Source: Dichotomicrobium thermohalophilum
GTDB taxonomy: Bacteria > Pseudomonadota > Alphaproteobacteria > Rhizobiales > Rhodomicrobiaceae
Direction of reading: 5' to 3'
DNA length: 64,000 nucleotides
Assembly: GCF_003550175.1 (NCBI RefSeq)
Contig: NZ_QXDF01000001.1
Coordinates: 1,078,501 to 1,142,500, forward strand
Under the pieces are notes generated by a model that saw nothing but the letters and a program-made list of their open reading frames with translations, searched no databases and was not told the origin of the DNA. This document shows positions 56,716-64,000 of the stretch, piece after piece. Position 1 is the stretch's first letter. Each line of letters begins with the position of its first letter. The position numbers and the translations under genes were made by a program.

Positions 56716-56731
56716 GTTCACGCGCGTGAAC
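56716..56731. promoter_or_regulatory. 16-bp perfect palindrome upstream of curli repeats
   Basis: GTTCACGCGCGTGAAC is a perfect palindrome whose GTTCA arms match the direct-repeat half-site. It lies about 100 bp before the csgA-like start and is a candidate upstream operator. Confidence 0.45.
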
Positions 56732-57095
56732 GATGGCTGTTCGGCGAATTCAGGTGTTGTTCATCGGGGGATGGGGCTGCGAAGGCTTGTCATCGCGCCT
56801 GGCGCGCATTACAAACAGTGGAGTCGCAGAGTTTTGTGCCGAGACACGACGTGTTCGCCATGAACCAAGCAGCTTCCTTCGCGTTCGCGATTGACCGCCG
56901 CCGCCTCTCCCCGGCGACGGCTGCGCTGCGTCCGGCTCTGCCAACGCTCCTCAATACGCCTCTTCTAAGCCTTAGCAGCCCCTGAGCATCGGCGGTTCGG
57001 GCCAGCCGGACGGGTGCTTAGGGGATAATGACTGCGACGGGACGACAGGATTTCTCCGGCGAAGACACCGGATCGGATTAAGAGGCAGGATCACA

Positions 57096-58670
57096 ATGAG
57101 CACAGAGACCACGAGCAAGACGGCCGGCGCGCCGGGCGATCGCGTCTTCATTTTCGACACCACGTTGCGCGACGGCGAACAGTCTCCGGGCGCCTCCATG
57201 ACGCGCGAGGAAAAGCTCCAGGTCGCCGCGGTTCTGGACGAGATGGGCGTCGACATCATCGAGGCGGGCTTCCCGGCGGCGTCGCAGGGGGACTTCGAGT
57301 CGGTGCGCGAGATCGCGAAGGCGGCGAAAAACGCTGTGATCTGCGGGCTGTCGCGTGCCGGGAACGCGGACATTGACCGGGCGGGCGAGGCGATCGCCCC
57401 GGCAAAGCGCGGGCGCATTCACACCTTCATCTCCACCAGCCCGCTGCACATGAAGTACAAGCTGGGCAAGGAGCCGCACGAGGTGCTGGAGGCGGTGACC
57501 TCAAGCGTTACGCGGGCGCGCCAGTACACCGATGATGTCGAGTGGTCCGCCGAAGACGCCACGCGCACCGAGCATGACTTCCTGTGCCGCTGCGTGGAGG
57601 CCGCGATCAAGGCGGGTGCCACCACGGTGAACATCCCGGATACGGTCGGCTACACGGTGCCGGAGGAGTTCTACGCGCTCATCACCATGCTGCGCGAGCG
57701 TGTGCCGGGCGCGGACGAGATCATCCTGTCCACCCACTGCCACAACGACTTGGGTCTGGCGGTCGCAAACTCGCTCGCGGGCGTGCGCGCCGGGGCGCGG
57801 CAGATCGAGTGCACGATCAACGGCATGGGCGAGCGCGCGGGCAATGCGGCGCTGGAAGAGGTCGTGATGGCCATGCGCACACGCGCGGACACGCTGCCGT
57901 ATCATACCGGCATCGATACGACGATGATCACGCGGGCCTCCAAGCTGGTCTCTGCCGTCAGCGCATTCCCGGTGCAGTACAACAAGGCAATCGTGGGCAA
58001 GAACGCCTTTGCGCACGAGTCCGGCATCCACCAGCACGGTATGCTGCAGAATGCCCAGACCTACGAGATCATGACGCCGGAAAGCGTGGGGCTGAAGGAA
58101 TCCACGCTGGTCATGGGCAAGCACTCCGGCCGGCATGCCTTCCGCCAGAAGCTGCAGGAGTTGGGCTACGAACTCAGCGACAACGCGTTCGAGGACACTT
58201 TCTACCGCTTCAAGGTGCTCGCTGACCACAAGAAGCACGTCTTCGACGAAGACATCGAGGCGCTGGTGGATGACGAGCTTGCGAGGGCGCACGACAATAT
58301 CACGCTGCTCTCGCTGACGGTGATCGCGGGCACCGGTCAGCAGCGGGCGACGATCACGCTGGATGTCGGCGGCCAGCACGAGACGCGCGAGGCCGTTGGC
58401 CACGGCCCGGTGGATGCGATCTTCAACGCGATCAAGGCGATCGTCCCGCACGAGGCGCGGCTGCCGCTCTACCAGGTGCACGCGGTGACCGAGGGCACCG
58501 ACGCACAAGCGGAGGTGAGCGTGCGGCTCGAAGAGGACGGCATGACCGTGACCGGTCGCGGTGCGGACAGCGATACGATGGTCGCCTCCGCGCGGGCCTA
58601 CGTCTCGGCGCTTAACAAGCTGATCGCCAAACGCGAACGCGTCGCGCCGGAGAGCCGCGCGGCGTCCTGA
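57096..58670 (+). CDS. leuA: 2-isopropylmalate synthase
   Basis: LeuA condenses 2-ketoisovalerate with acetyl-CoA, the committed step of leucine biosynthesis. The 524 residues begin with the DRE-TIM barrel motif [16 protein letters not shown], contain the metal-binding [16 protein letters not shown] and catalytic-region [12 protein letters not shown], and end in a regulatory LeuA dimer domain (from about residue 390) that mediates leucine feedback. AGGCAGG precedes ATG 57096. It stands alone on the plus strand. Confidence 0.97.
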   Translation: MSTETTSKTAGAPGDRVFIFDTTLRDGEQSPGASMTREEKLQVAAVLDEMGVDIIEAGFPAASQGDFESVREIAKAAKNAVICGLSRAGNADIDRAGEAIAPAKRGRIHTFISTSPLHMKYKLGKEPHEVLEAVTSSVTRARQYTDDVEWSAEDATRTEHDFLCRCVEAAIKAGATTVNIPDTVGYTVPEEFYALITMLRERVPGADEIILSTHCHNDLGLAVANSLAGVRAGARQIECTINGMGERAGNAALEEVVMAMRTRADTLPYHTGIDTTMITRASKLVSAVSAFPVQYNKAIVGKNAFAHESGIHQHGMLQNAQTYEIMTPESVGLKESTLVMGKHSGRHAFRQKLQELGYELSDNAFEDTFYRFKVLADHKKHVFDEDIEALVDDELARAHDNITLLSLTVIAGTGQQRATITLDVGGQHETREAVGHGPVDAIFNAIKAIVPHEARLPLYQVHAVTEGTDAQAEVSVRLEEDGMTVTGRGADSDTMVASARAYVSALNKLIAKRERVAPESRAAS

Positions 58671-58688
58671 TCCGCTCTCGGTTGTGTG

Positions 58689-58814
58689 TCATCCCGTGCG
58701 CGGCGCGGCATCAAATGACGCGACGCCGACACGGGACCGGGTAGCTGCAAGGGGAAACCAACCTGATCCCGGGTCAGCGGCGCATCACGGACGTGCTGCG
58801 CGGCGCCCGGGATG
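58689..58814. repeat. Intergenic palindromic element
   Basis: TCATCCCG near 58689 and CGGGATGA at 58807-58814 are inverted ends of a GC-rich element with inner ATCCCGGG-type repeats, lying between convergent leuA and the patatin gene. It resembles dispersed alphaproteobacterial intergenic repeats and may end both transcripts. Confidence 0.45.
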
Positions 58815-58835
58815 ATATTTCGAGGGGGTTGTGGG

Positions 58836-59891
58836 TCAGCCGACATGCGTTGCGCCGAGCTCGCCGAACAGCGTTCGGATGTCGACGGTCTCCCGCGTGC
58901 CGATATCGTCGAAATGTTGCGCGAGCCACGTGTCGGCAGCGTCACGCCCCAGTTCGAACAGGTGGTGAAGGAACTCCCACTGTGGGTTCATCCGGCTTGA
59001 AGCGCCGAGCGAAGTCATCTCCTCCGGCGCTTCAATTATGTGAATGCGCATCCGGCGGAAGCCGTCCTCGGCCATCTTGCCTTCGTCCATAAGCCGGTTG
59101 ATGAAGTCGACCGAGCGCAGTTCCTTCAGCAGGCTGGAGTTGAAGGTGATCTCGCGCAGCCGCTCCATGATGTCGCGCGCGGTCTTCGGGGTGCCCGGCC
59201 GTTCCACGGGATTGATCTGCACGATGACGATATCGTCGGATTCCACCTCATGGTCGTAGAAAGGAAACAGTGCCGGGTTGCCCATGTAGCCGCCATCCCA
59301 GTAGGGCTTGCCATCGACTTCGACGGCCTGGAACAGGAAGGGCAGGGCGGCGGAGGCCATGACCATCTCGCAGCGCAGTTCGTGCCGGTTGAACACCTTG
59401 ACGCGCCCGGTTTCGACATTCGTGGCGCTGACGAACAGCTTGATATCGTCACAGGACCGGACCCGCTCGAAATCCACGACCGACTCCAGGATGTCGGCGA
59501 GCGGATTGATGTTCAGCGGATTGAACATGTAGGGCGAGATCGTGCTCTGAAACATCTCCATGAAGATCAGAGCCGGCGACTGCGACACGCTCCAGTTTCC
59601 CATGAACACGTCGATCGGCGAACGCTTCAGCGGATTGAGCATCGCGTTGTCGGCGACCGCTCGCCAGAACCGTCCCAGATTCTCGCGCGCGCCATCATAG
59701 CCGTTCTGCATGTAGCCATCGGCCATGACCACGCCGCTCATCGCCCCCGCGCTGGTGCCGCTGATCGCGTCCAGCCTGATGCGGCCATCTTCCAGCAGCC
59801 GATCGAGCACACCCCAGGTGAACGCGCCGTGCGAGCCGCCGCCCTGCAGCGCCAGATTGACCGGCTTGGCGTCCGGTGCCGGATCGCTCAT
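58836..59891 (-). CDS. Patatin-like phospholipase family protein
   Basis: This 351-residue lipolytic enzyme has the patatin signature: the oxyanion-hole LALQGGGSHGAFTWGVLD, the nucleophile Ser47 in GTSAGAM and the catalytic Asp in YWDGGYMGNPALFPF. It hydrolyses an ester bond in a lipid or polyester. The start overlaps the stop of bdhA by four bases, so it is co-translated with a beta-hydroxybutyrate dehydrogenase; a role in polyhydroxybutyrate mobilisation is plausible but inferred. Confidence 0.92.
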   Translation of the reverse strand: MSDPAPDAKPVNLALQGGGSHGAFTWGVLDRLLEDGRIRLDAISGTSAGAMSGVVMADGYMQNGYDGARENLGRFWRAVADNAMLNPLKRSPIDVFMGNWSVSQSPALIFMEMFQSTISPYMFNPLNINPLADILESVVDFERVRSCDDIKLFVSATNVETGRVKVFNRHELRCEMVMASAALPFLFQAVEVDGKPYWDGGYMGNPALFPFYDHEVESDDIVIVQINPVERPGTPKTARDIMERLREITFNSSLLKELRSVDFINRLMDEGKMAEDGFRRMRIHIIEAPEEMTSLGASSRMNPQWEFLHHLFELGRDAADTWLAQHFDDIGTRETVDIRTLFGELGATHVG

Positions 59892-60670
59892 TTCGCGGTC
59901 CAGCCGCCATCCATCGGTAGTGATGCGCCGTTGATCTGCGCGGCTTCATCGCGACAGAGGAAAACGGTCATCGCGCCGATCTGCTCGGTCGTGACAAATT
60001 CCTTGGTCGGCTGCGCTTCGAGGATGACGTTGCGTTTCACCTCTTCTTCGCTGATGCCGCGGGCCTTGGCCGTGTCCGGGATCTGGGCTTCGACGAGCGG
60101 AGTCAGAACGTAGCCCGGGCAGATCGCGTTGACGGTGACGCCATGCTCCGCGCCTTCCAGCGCCAGCGTCTTGGTCAGGCCGAGCATCCCGTGCTTTGCG
60201 GAGACATAGGCCGACTTGTAGGGCGAGGCGACGAGGCCGTGCGCCGAAGCCAGATTGATGATGCGGCCCCAGCCGCGCTGCTTCATCTCGCCGAACACCA
60301 GCCGCGAGCAGTGGAAGGCGCTGGACAGGATGATGGCGACGATCGCGTCCCACTTCTCGACCGGGAACTCCTCGACCGGGGCGACGTGCTGGATGCCGGC
60401 GTTGTTGACCATGATGTCGATCTGGCCGAATTCACGCCGGGCCGTCTCAATCATGTCCTCGATCTGGTCCGGCTTGGTCATGTCCGCGCCGTGAAAGAGG
60501 ACTTTCGCGTCGTATTTGCCGTCCAGCTCCGCGCGGGTCTTCTCGATCTCGTCCGGGTCGCCCAGCCCGTTGAGCATGACATTCACGCCCGCGCCGGCCA
60601 GAGCCTCGGCCATGCCCAGCCCGATGCCGCTGGTGGAGCCTGTGACGACGGCACTCTTTCCTTTCAGCAT
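59888..60670 (-). CDS. bdhA: D-3-hydroxybutyrate dehydrogenase
   Basis: This 260-residue short-chain dehydrogenase interconverts 3-hydroxybutyrate and acetoacetate with NAD. Motifs are the cofactor loop VVTGSTSGIGLG, NNAGIQHVAPVEEFP, the catalytic Ser in NLASAHGLVASPYKSAY and Tyr-x-x-x-Lys in YVSAKHG; the IQHV and ASAHGLVAS stretches are characteristic of the bacterial hydroxybutyrate branch. AAGGAAAACG precedes ATG 60670. Middle gene of a three-gene operon with an SDR upstream and a patatin downstream. Confidence 0.94.
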   Translation of the reverse strand: MLKGKSAVVTGSTSGIGLGMAEALAGAGVNVMLNGLGDPDEIEKTRAELDGKYDAKVLFHGADMTKPDQIEDMIETARREFGQIDIMVNNAGIQHVAPVEEFPVEKWDAIVAIILSSAFHCSRLVFGEMKQRGWGRIINLASAHGLVASPYKSAYVSAKHGMLGLTKTLALEGAEHGVTVNAICPGYVLTPLVEAQIPDTAKARGISEEEVKRNVILEAQPTKEFVTTEQIGAMTVFLCRDEAAQINGASLPMDGGWTAK

Positions 60671-60713
60671 TGCTCGTTTTCCTTGCCTTTTCCGTTGCGC
60701 AATGAGGCATTCC

Positions 60714-61379
60714 CTACCAGGGCAGCTGGCTACCGTCGGCGTGCCAGAAGGTGCCCGTCTCATCCATGCCCAGCGCGTCCAGCCGCGCGATGAGGCCGCG
60801 TGCCGATTCGTCCGGGCCGATATGCCCGCGCCCGCCTGTCATCTCGGTCTGCACGAAGCCCGGGTGTAGCAGGAAGACGGCGACGCCGAGTGATTTCAGG
60901 TCATGCGCAAGGTTCACGCCGGCCATGTTCACGGCGGCCTTCGACATCCGGTAGCCGTAGTTGCCGCCGGAGGTGTTGTCCGCCATCGAGCCGACGCGGC
61001 TGGAGAGAATGCCGATCTTGCCGCCCGACTTCATGAACGGCGCGAACGACCGCGCCACGCGCAGCGGACCGAGCGTGTTGACCTCGAACTGTTCGCGCAG
61101 TGTGTCCCAGTCGAGCGTGTCGAGATTGTCGCCCTTGAGGATGCCGGAGACGTGGACGAGGACGTCGACCGGGCCATTCGCCTTCGTCGCTGCCGTGAAA
61201 CGTTCCACCGACTCGTCGTCGGTGACATCGACATGCTCGTGAATCTCCGCGCCGGTCTCGCGCAGTTCCGGGCTGGCCGAGCGGCAGGCGGCGATGATCT
61301 CCTCGCCCCGCGCCTTGAGCTGTCGGGTCAGTTCCAGCCCGATCCCTCGGTTTGCGCCCACGACAACGTATCGCGCCAT
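60714..61379 (-). CDS. Short-chain dehydrogenase/reductase
   Basis: This 221-residue Rossmann-fold oxidoreductase has the cofactor loop VVVGANRGIGLELTRQL, an NAG-like VHVSGIL, the catalytic Ser in ILSSRVGSMA and YxxxK in YGYRMSK. It resembles the C-factor (CsgA of Myxococcus) subfamily of SDRs, whose cofactor preference and substrate vary. Two adjacent ATGs exist; 61379 gives the better distance to AAGGAG. First gene of the bdhA-patatin operon. Confidence 0.88.
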   Translation of the reverse strand: MARYVVVGANRGIGLELTRQLKARGEEIIAACRSASPELRETGAEIHEHVDVTDDESVERFTAATKANGPVDVLVHVSGILKGDNLDTLDWDTLREQFEVNTLGPLRVARSFAPFMKSGGKIGILSSRVGSMADNTSGGNYGYRMSKAAVNMAGVNLAHDLKSLGVAVFLLHPGFVQTEMTGGRGHIGPDESARGLIARLDALGMDETGTFWHADGSQLPW

Positions 61380-61589
61380 CATTGATCTCCTTGTGATTGT
61401 ACAGTGCTCGAATGCATCGAAATTCCTCAACGCGAGTCTATCGTTTCGCGTTGCAGCATGAAAGCTTTAGCGGGGACGATGACGCAGCCGTGACCGGCCG
61501 CTCATGTGGAAAAGCGCGCGCGGCGCGGGTGTCTGGCCGAGGCGTGTTATCCTTGCTGCGATTCGGCAACGGCAGCGGGGAGCAGGCAC

Positions 61590-62402
61590 ATGGCAGTGGC
61601 CGAGAAAGCACCGGAGGCGACCGGCCCGTCAGCGAAAGGCTCGACGAAGGATTGGGTGCATTACGAGGTCGATCTGTGGTGGACCGACCTCAACACCACC
61701 GAGATCGGCATCTACCAGCATTCGCGCTACCGGGCAAAATCGCGCCAGTTCACAACCGACAGCGACATCTTCGGTGAGGTGAAGGAGGACGGCGAGCGCA
61801 CCCATCTCATCAGCTATCGCGAGGGCGCCTGGGACGAGAGCGAGGGCATGGCCCGGCGGCTGGTGATCAAGCTGTTCTCGGACTCGATGACCTGGCGCGC
61901 GACGATGGACTTGATGATTGGGCGCAGCCTGCAACTCTCCTTCGGGGCTGGCGGCTTCCCGGTGACGGCCTTCTCGGTAAATGTCTCGGGCCACGACCAG
62001 ATTATCCATGTCGAGCGCACTGCGCGGAAATGGCCGGGCTTTCCTGAAAAATTCTCGTTCTTCATCCTCAAGGATGGCGAGCCATTCCTCTACAAGCTGC
62101 GCCGGCACTGGATCAGCATCGGCCCGGACTACTCGCTCTACGACCACAACAACGAGCGGATCGGCATTTTGAACGGCAAGCTGGTCACACTGGGCGGGCA
62201 CTGGGATGTGAAGCTGCGCGCCGATCATGACGACCGCATTCTCAACTGCGTGCTGCAGCTTTTCTGCGCGATGCTGCGCTTCAACAAGGCGTGTCGCGCT
62301 CATGTCGAGGATCTGGTGCAGCGCATGGAGAAGCGCGAATTGCGCCCTCAGCTCGAAAGCCACGAAGCGGATCTGTATCTGAACCCGCGACGCACGCGGT
62401 AA
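61590..62402 (+). CDS. LURP-one/Tubby-like domain protein
   Basis: This 270-residue cytosolic protein shows the repeating beta-hairpins of the LURP-one-related/Tubby C-terminal fold: FSFFILKDGEPFLYKLRRHW and YSLYDHNNERIGILNGKLVTLGG are the strongest matches, followed by a helix (ILNCVLQLFCAML) that in Tubby-like barrels fills the core. There is no enzymatic motif; members may bind phosphoinositide-like lipids or act as scaffolds. ATG 61590 has GGGGAG upstream. It is divergent from the SDR gene. Function unknown; assignment is by pattern only. Confidence 0.6.
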   Translation: MAVAEKAPEATGPSAKGSTKDWVHYEVDLWWTDLNTTEIGIYQHSRYRAKSRQFTTDSDIFGEVKEDGERTHLISYREGAWDESEGMARRLVIKLFSDSMTWRATMDLMIGRSLQLSFGAGGFPVTAFSVNVSGHDQIIHVERTARKWPGFPEKFSFFILKDGEPFLYKLRRHWISIGPDYSLYDHNNERIGILNGKLVTLGGHWDVKLRADHDDRILNCVLQLFCAMLRFNKACRAHVEDLVQRMEKRELRPQLESHEADLYLNPRRTR

Positions 62403-62406
62403 GGTT

Positions 62407-62928
62407 TCAGACGGTCACACGCACGGCAGCGCCTGGCCCCGCGGCGGCCAGAAGTTTGCGCAGATCGGCTTCGCGGAAGGCGATGCAGCCTTCGGTCGGC
62501 GTGAAGCCGGGTGCCGCGAGATGCATGAAGATCGCGCTGCCTCGGCTCCGGCTTCGCGGGACGTCATTATAGCCGAGCACGACGACGAGATCGTACAGAT
62601 GGTCGTCTCGCCAGAGCACTTCGTGGCCGGCGGGATAGGGCAGGGCAACAAGACGGTTGTAGTTGCGGTCGCGTGGGTCATCGCACCAGCCGTCATGCGG
62701 GCGGATGGCTGCGACAGTCAGGCCCGTTGTGGGCCGCTTAACGCGGTCCGCACGGTAAAGCACTCCGCGTATTGGCCACACCCCGATCGGCGTTGCCCCA
62801 TCGCCCTCGCGCTTCAGCGCCCGTCGACCGCCGCGACCCAGCGCGCAGGGCAGCCTTAGCGGGCCCACCACCGCAATGCCCTGCTGTGCTGTCGGCGAAC
62901 GCCCATAGATATTCACGCAAATTTGCAT
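62407..62928 (-). CDS. L,D-transpeptidase (YkuD domain)
   Basis: This 173-residue protein contains the YkuD catalytic pattern with His136 in IFMHLAAPGFTPTEGCIAF and the nucleophile Cys148. Such enzymes form 3-3 cross-links in peptidoglycan or attach proteins to it. GDGATPIGVWPI fits the early conserved loop. No clear signal peptide is visible with ATG 62928, and the start has no ribosome site, so the true start may be a GTG (62916) or the protein may use an atypical export route. It converges with the LURP-one-like gene. Confidence 0.85.
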   Translation of the reverse strand: MQICVNIYGRSPTAQQGIAVVGPLRLPCALGRGGRRALKREGDGATPIGVWPIRGVLYRADRVKRPTTGLTVAAIRPHDGWCDDPRDRNYNRLVALPYPAGHEVLWRDDHLYDLVVVLGYNDVPRSRSRGSAIFMHLAAPGFTPTEGCIAFREADLRKLLAAAGPGAAVRVTV

Positions 62929-63038
62929 TTACGCGAGCGACCTTTCATTGCTGTGAGCCGTGCCGGATGTTGCTTTGCGTTTGGCCGGAGCCTAAATCGT
63001 AAAGCAATGCGATAGAAGCGATTTCGGGAGAGCGCAGA

Positions 63039-63725
63039 ATGAGCACGCCGCGGCATATTCTGGTGGTGGACGACGACGAGGATCTGCGGGACTCGCTGGC
63101 CGAACAGCTCGCGCTGCACGAAGAGTTCGAAACCGAAATCGCTGGCGATGCGCGCGGCGCGATCGACAAGCTGAAAAGCCAGCGTGTCGACCTTGTGCTG
63201 CTCGACATCGGGCTGCCGGATATGGACGGGCGCGAGGCCTGCAAGCTGATGCGCAAGAACGGCTTCAAGGGCCCCATCATCATGCTGACGGCGCAGGATA
63301 CCGACGCCGACATGATTCTGGGACTGGAATCCGGCGCAAACGACTACGTCACGAAGCCGTTCCGCATCGCCGTGCTGCTCGCCAGGATTCGCGCGCAGCT
63401 ACGCCAGCACGAGCAGAGCGAGGATGCCGTCTTCGCGATCGGTCCATATACCTTCAAGCCGGCTAGCAAGCTGCTGCTTGATCAGCAAGGTCGCAAGATC
63501 CGCCTGACCGAGAAGGAAACCTCGATCCTCAAGTACCTCTATCGCGCGGGTGAGAGCGTCATCACCCGGGATGTGCTGCTGCACGAGGTCTGGGGATACA
63601 ACGCCGGCGTGACCACCCATACACTGGAGACTCATATCTACCGCCTGCGTCAGAAAATCGAGCAGGACCCGTCGAACGCGGAGCTGCTTGTTACTGAGGC
63701 CGGCGGCTACAAACTCATGCCGTAG
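63039..63725 (+). CDS. OmpR/PhoB-family response regulator
   Basis: This 228-residue two-component regulator has a receiver domain (acidic pocket in ILVVDDDEDLRD, phospho-acceptor Asp56 in LLDIGLPDMDG, the switch Lys in YVTKPF) and a C-terminal winged-helix DNA-binding domain (LTEKETSILKYLYRAGESVI, VTTHTLETHIYRLRQKIE). No histidine kinase gene is adjacent. It is divergent from the L,D-transpeptidase gene, so envelope control is possible. The GAGAG upstream of ATG 63039 is a fair ribosome site. Confidence 0.93.
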   Translation: MSTPRHILVVDDDEDLRDSLAEQLALHEEFETEIAGDARGAIDKLKSQRVDLVLLDIGLPDMDGREACKLMRKNGFKGPIIMLTAQDTDADMILGLESGANDYVTKPFRIAVLLARIRAQLRQHEQSEDAVFAIGPYTFKPASKLLLDQQGRKIRLTEKETSILKYLYRAGESVITRDVLLHEVWGYNAGVTTHTLETHIYRLRQKIEQDPSNAELLVTEAGGYKLMP

Positions 63726-63790
63726 GCGGCCCGCGGCCCCCTTGTCGAGTGCAGCGACTCAGATCATGGTTTCCCCAGATGGGGGACAAA

Positions 63791-64000
63791 ATGCACGTCG
63801 AAGATCGGGCGCTTCTCGAAAATGTGGAGCTGTTCAAGGGGCTGAGCGACGCGCAGATCGACGCGATAGCAGCCGCTACTGACATCGCATGGTTTGACAG
63901 CGGTCAGCCGATCACGGAGGCCGAGGAGGCCGGCGCGGCGGCGTTTGTCATACTCGAAGGATCGGTGATGGTCGCCGATACGTCGGCCCCTGACGGCTTC
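63791..64000 (+). CDS. Cyclic nucleotide-binding-domain protein (cut by window end)
   Basis: The first 70 codons of this gene are in the window. RALLENVELFKGLSDAQIDAIA and GQPITEAEEAGAAAFVILEG form the entry strand and helices of the cNMP-binding beta-roll of the CRP/FNR superfamily. Whether a DNA-binding or other domain follows cannot be seen. ATG 63791 is preceded by GGGGGA; ATG 63779 is an in-frame alternative. It follows the response regulator by 65 bases on the same strand. Confidence 0.8.
   Translation, partial: MHVEDRALLENVELFKGLSDAQIDAIAAATDIAWFDSGQPITEAEEAGAAAFVILEGSVMVADTSAPDGF

Larger units (their letters stand above)
56615..57095. other. Divergent intergenic region, curli unit / leuA
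   Basis: A 481-bp region. On the curli side it holds a 5'-leader hairpin TCATC-cga-GATGA (56646-56658), three 11-bp-spaced GAACC repeats and a 16-bp palindrome, listed separately. On the leuA side an open frame from ATG 56860 to 56985 encodes 41 residues ending in a leucine-rich stretch (LPTLLNTPLLSLSSP), directly followed by CCCCTGAGCA (56979-56988) pairing with TGCTTAGGGG (57015-57024). This might be a leuA leader but is unproven. Confidence 0.4.

Overview
The window is GC-rich and densely coded, with short intergenic gaps and many ATGA-type overlaps, and looks like part of an alphaproteobacterial chromosome. Supporting markers are hisB next to an hslV that carries a propeptide, the curli chaperone CsgH, paired D-3-hydroxybutyrate dehydrogenase and patatin genes, and CTTGAC-type promoters. 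A Hyphomicrobiales-like lineage fits, but genus cannot be decided from the sequence alone. No rRNA, CRISPR array, transposase or phage gene was seen. One tRNA (Gly-GCC) is present.

Layout. Positions 1-6.9 kb hold protein quality control: a clpB cut by the left edge, a MOSC protein, hisB, and an hslV-membrane protein-hslU operon. Positions 6.9-9.7 kb hold three glycosyltransferase genes that look less GC-rich than their neighbours. Positions 9.8-15.6 kb hold a DUF1989 gene divergent from a polyamine-type ABC importer. Positions 15.7-23.8 kb hold glutaryl-CoA dehydrogenase, a complete branched-chain-amino-acid-type ABC importer (livKHMGF), a CoA-binding protein, a crotonase and a thioesterase. 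Positions 24-28.4 kb hold rplM-rpsI, a dps pair, dapE and a histone-deacetylase-like amidohydrolase.

Positions 28.7-45.7 kb are the centrepiece: a LuxR-type regulator followed by a seven-gene, tightly packed cluster, glgE - treS/mak fusion - glgB - glgX - treZ - malQ - treY. Together these enzymes can carry trehalose to maltose, maltose-1-phosphate, branched alpha-glucan, debranched glucan and back to trehalose, a closed glucan-trehalose cycle. No glgA, glgC or otsAB is in view.

Positions 45.8-52.1 kb hold small metabolic genes, tRNA-Gly, a site-2 metalloprotease with CBS domains, acetyl-CoA synthetase and a phosphatase. Positions 52.2-56.7 kb hold an outer-membrane beta-barrel, a cytochrome P450 and a three-gene curli unit (csgA-like, csgH, csgB-like). 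The two curlins show an exact 11-residue period, and the promoter region carries three direct repeats at an exact 11-bp period. Positions 57-64 kb hold leuA, a polyhydroxybutyrate-linked trio (SDR, bdhA, patatin), a LURP-one/Tubby-like protein, an L,D-transpeptidase, an OmpR-type response regulator and the start of a cyclic-nucleotide-binding protein cut by the right edge.

Non-coding signals of note are a hairpin holding the ribosome-binding site of the polyamine-type binding protein, stem-loops after both binding-protein genes, three palindromes in one divergent promoter region, and an inverted repeat over the likely -10 of the dps operon.
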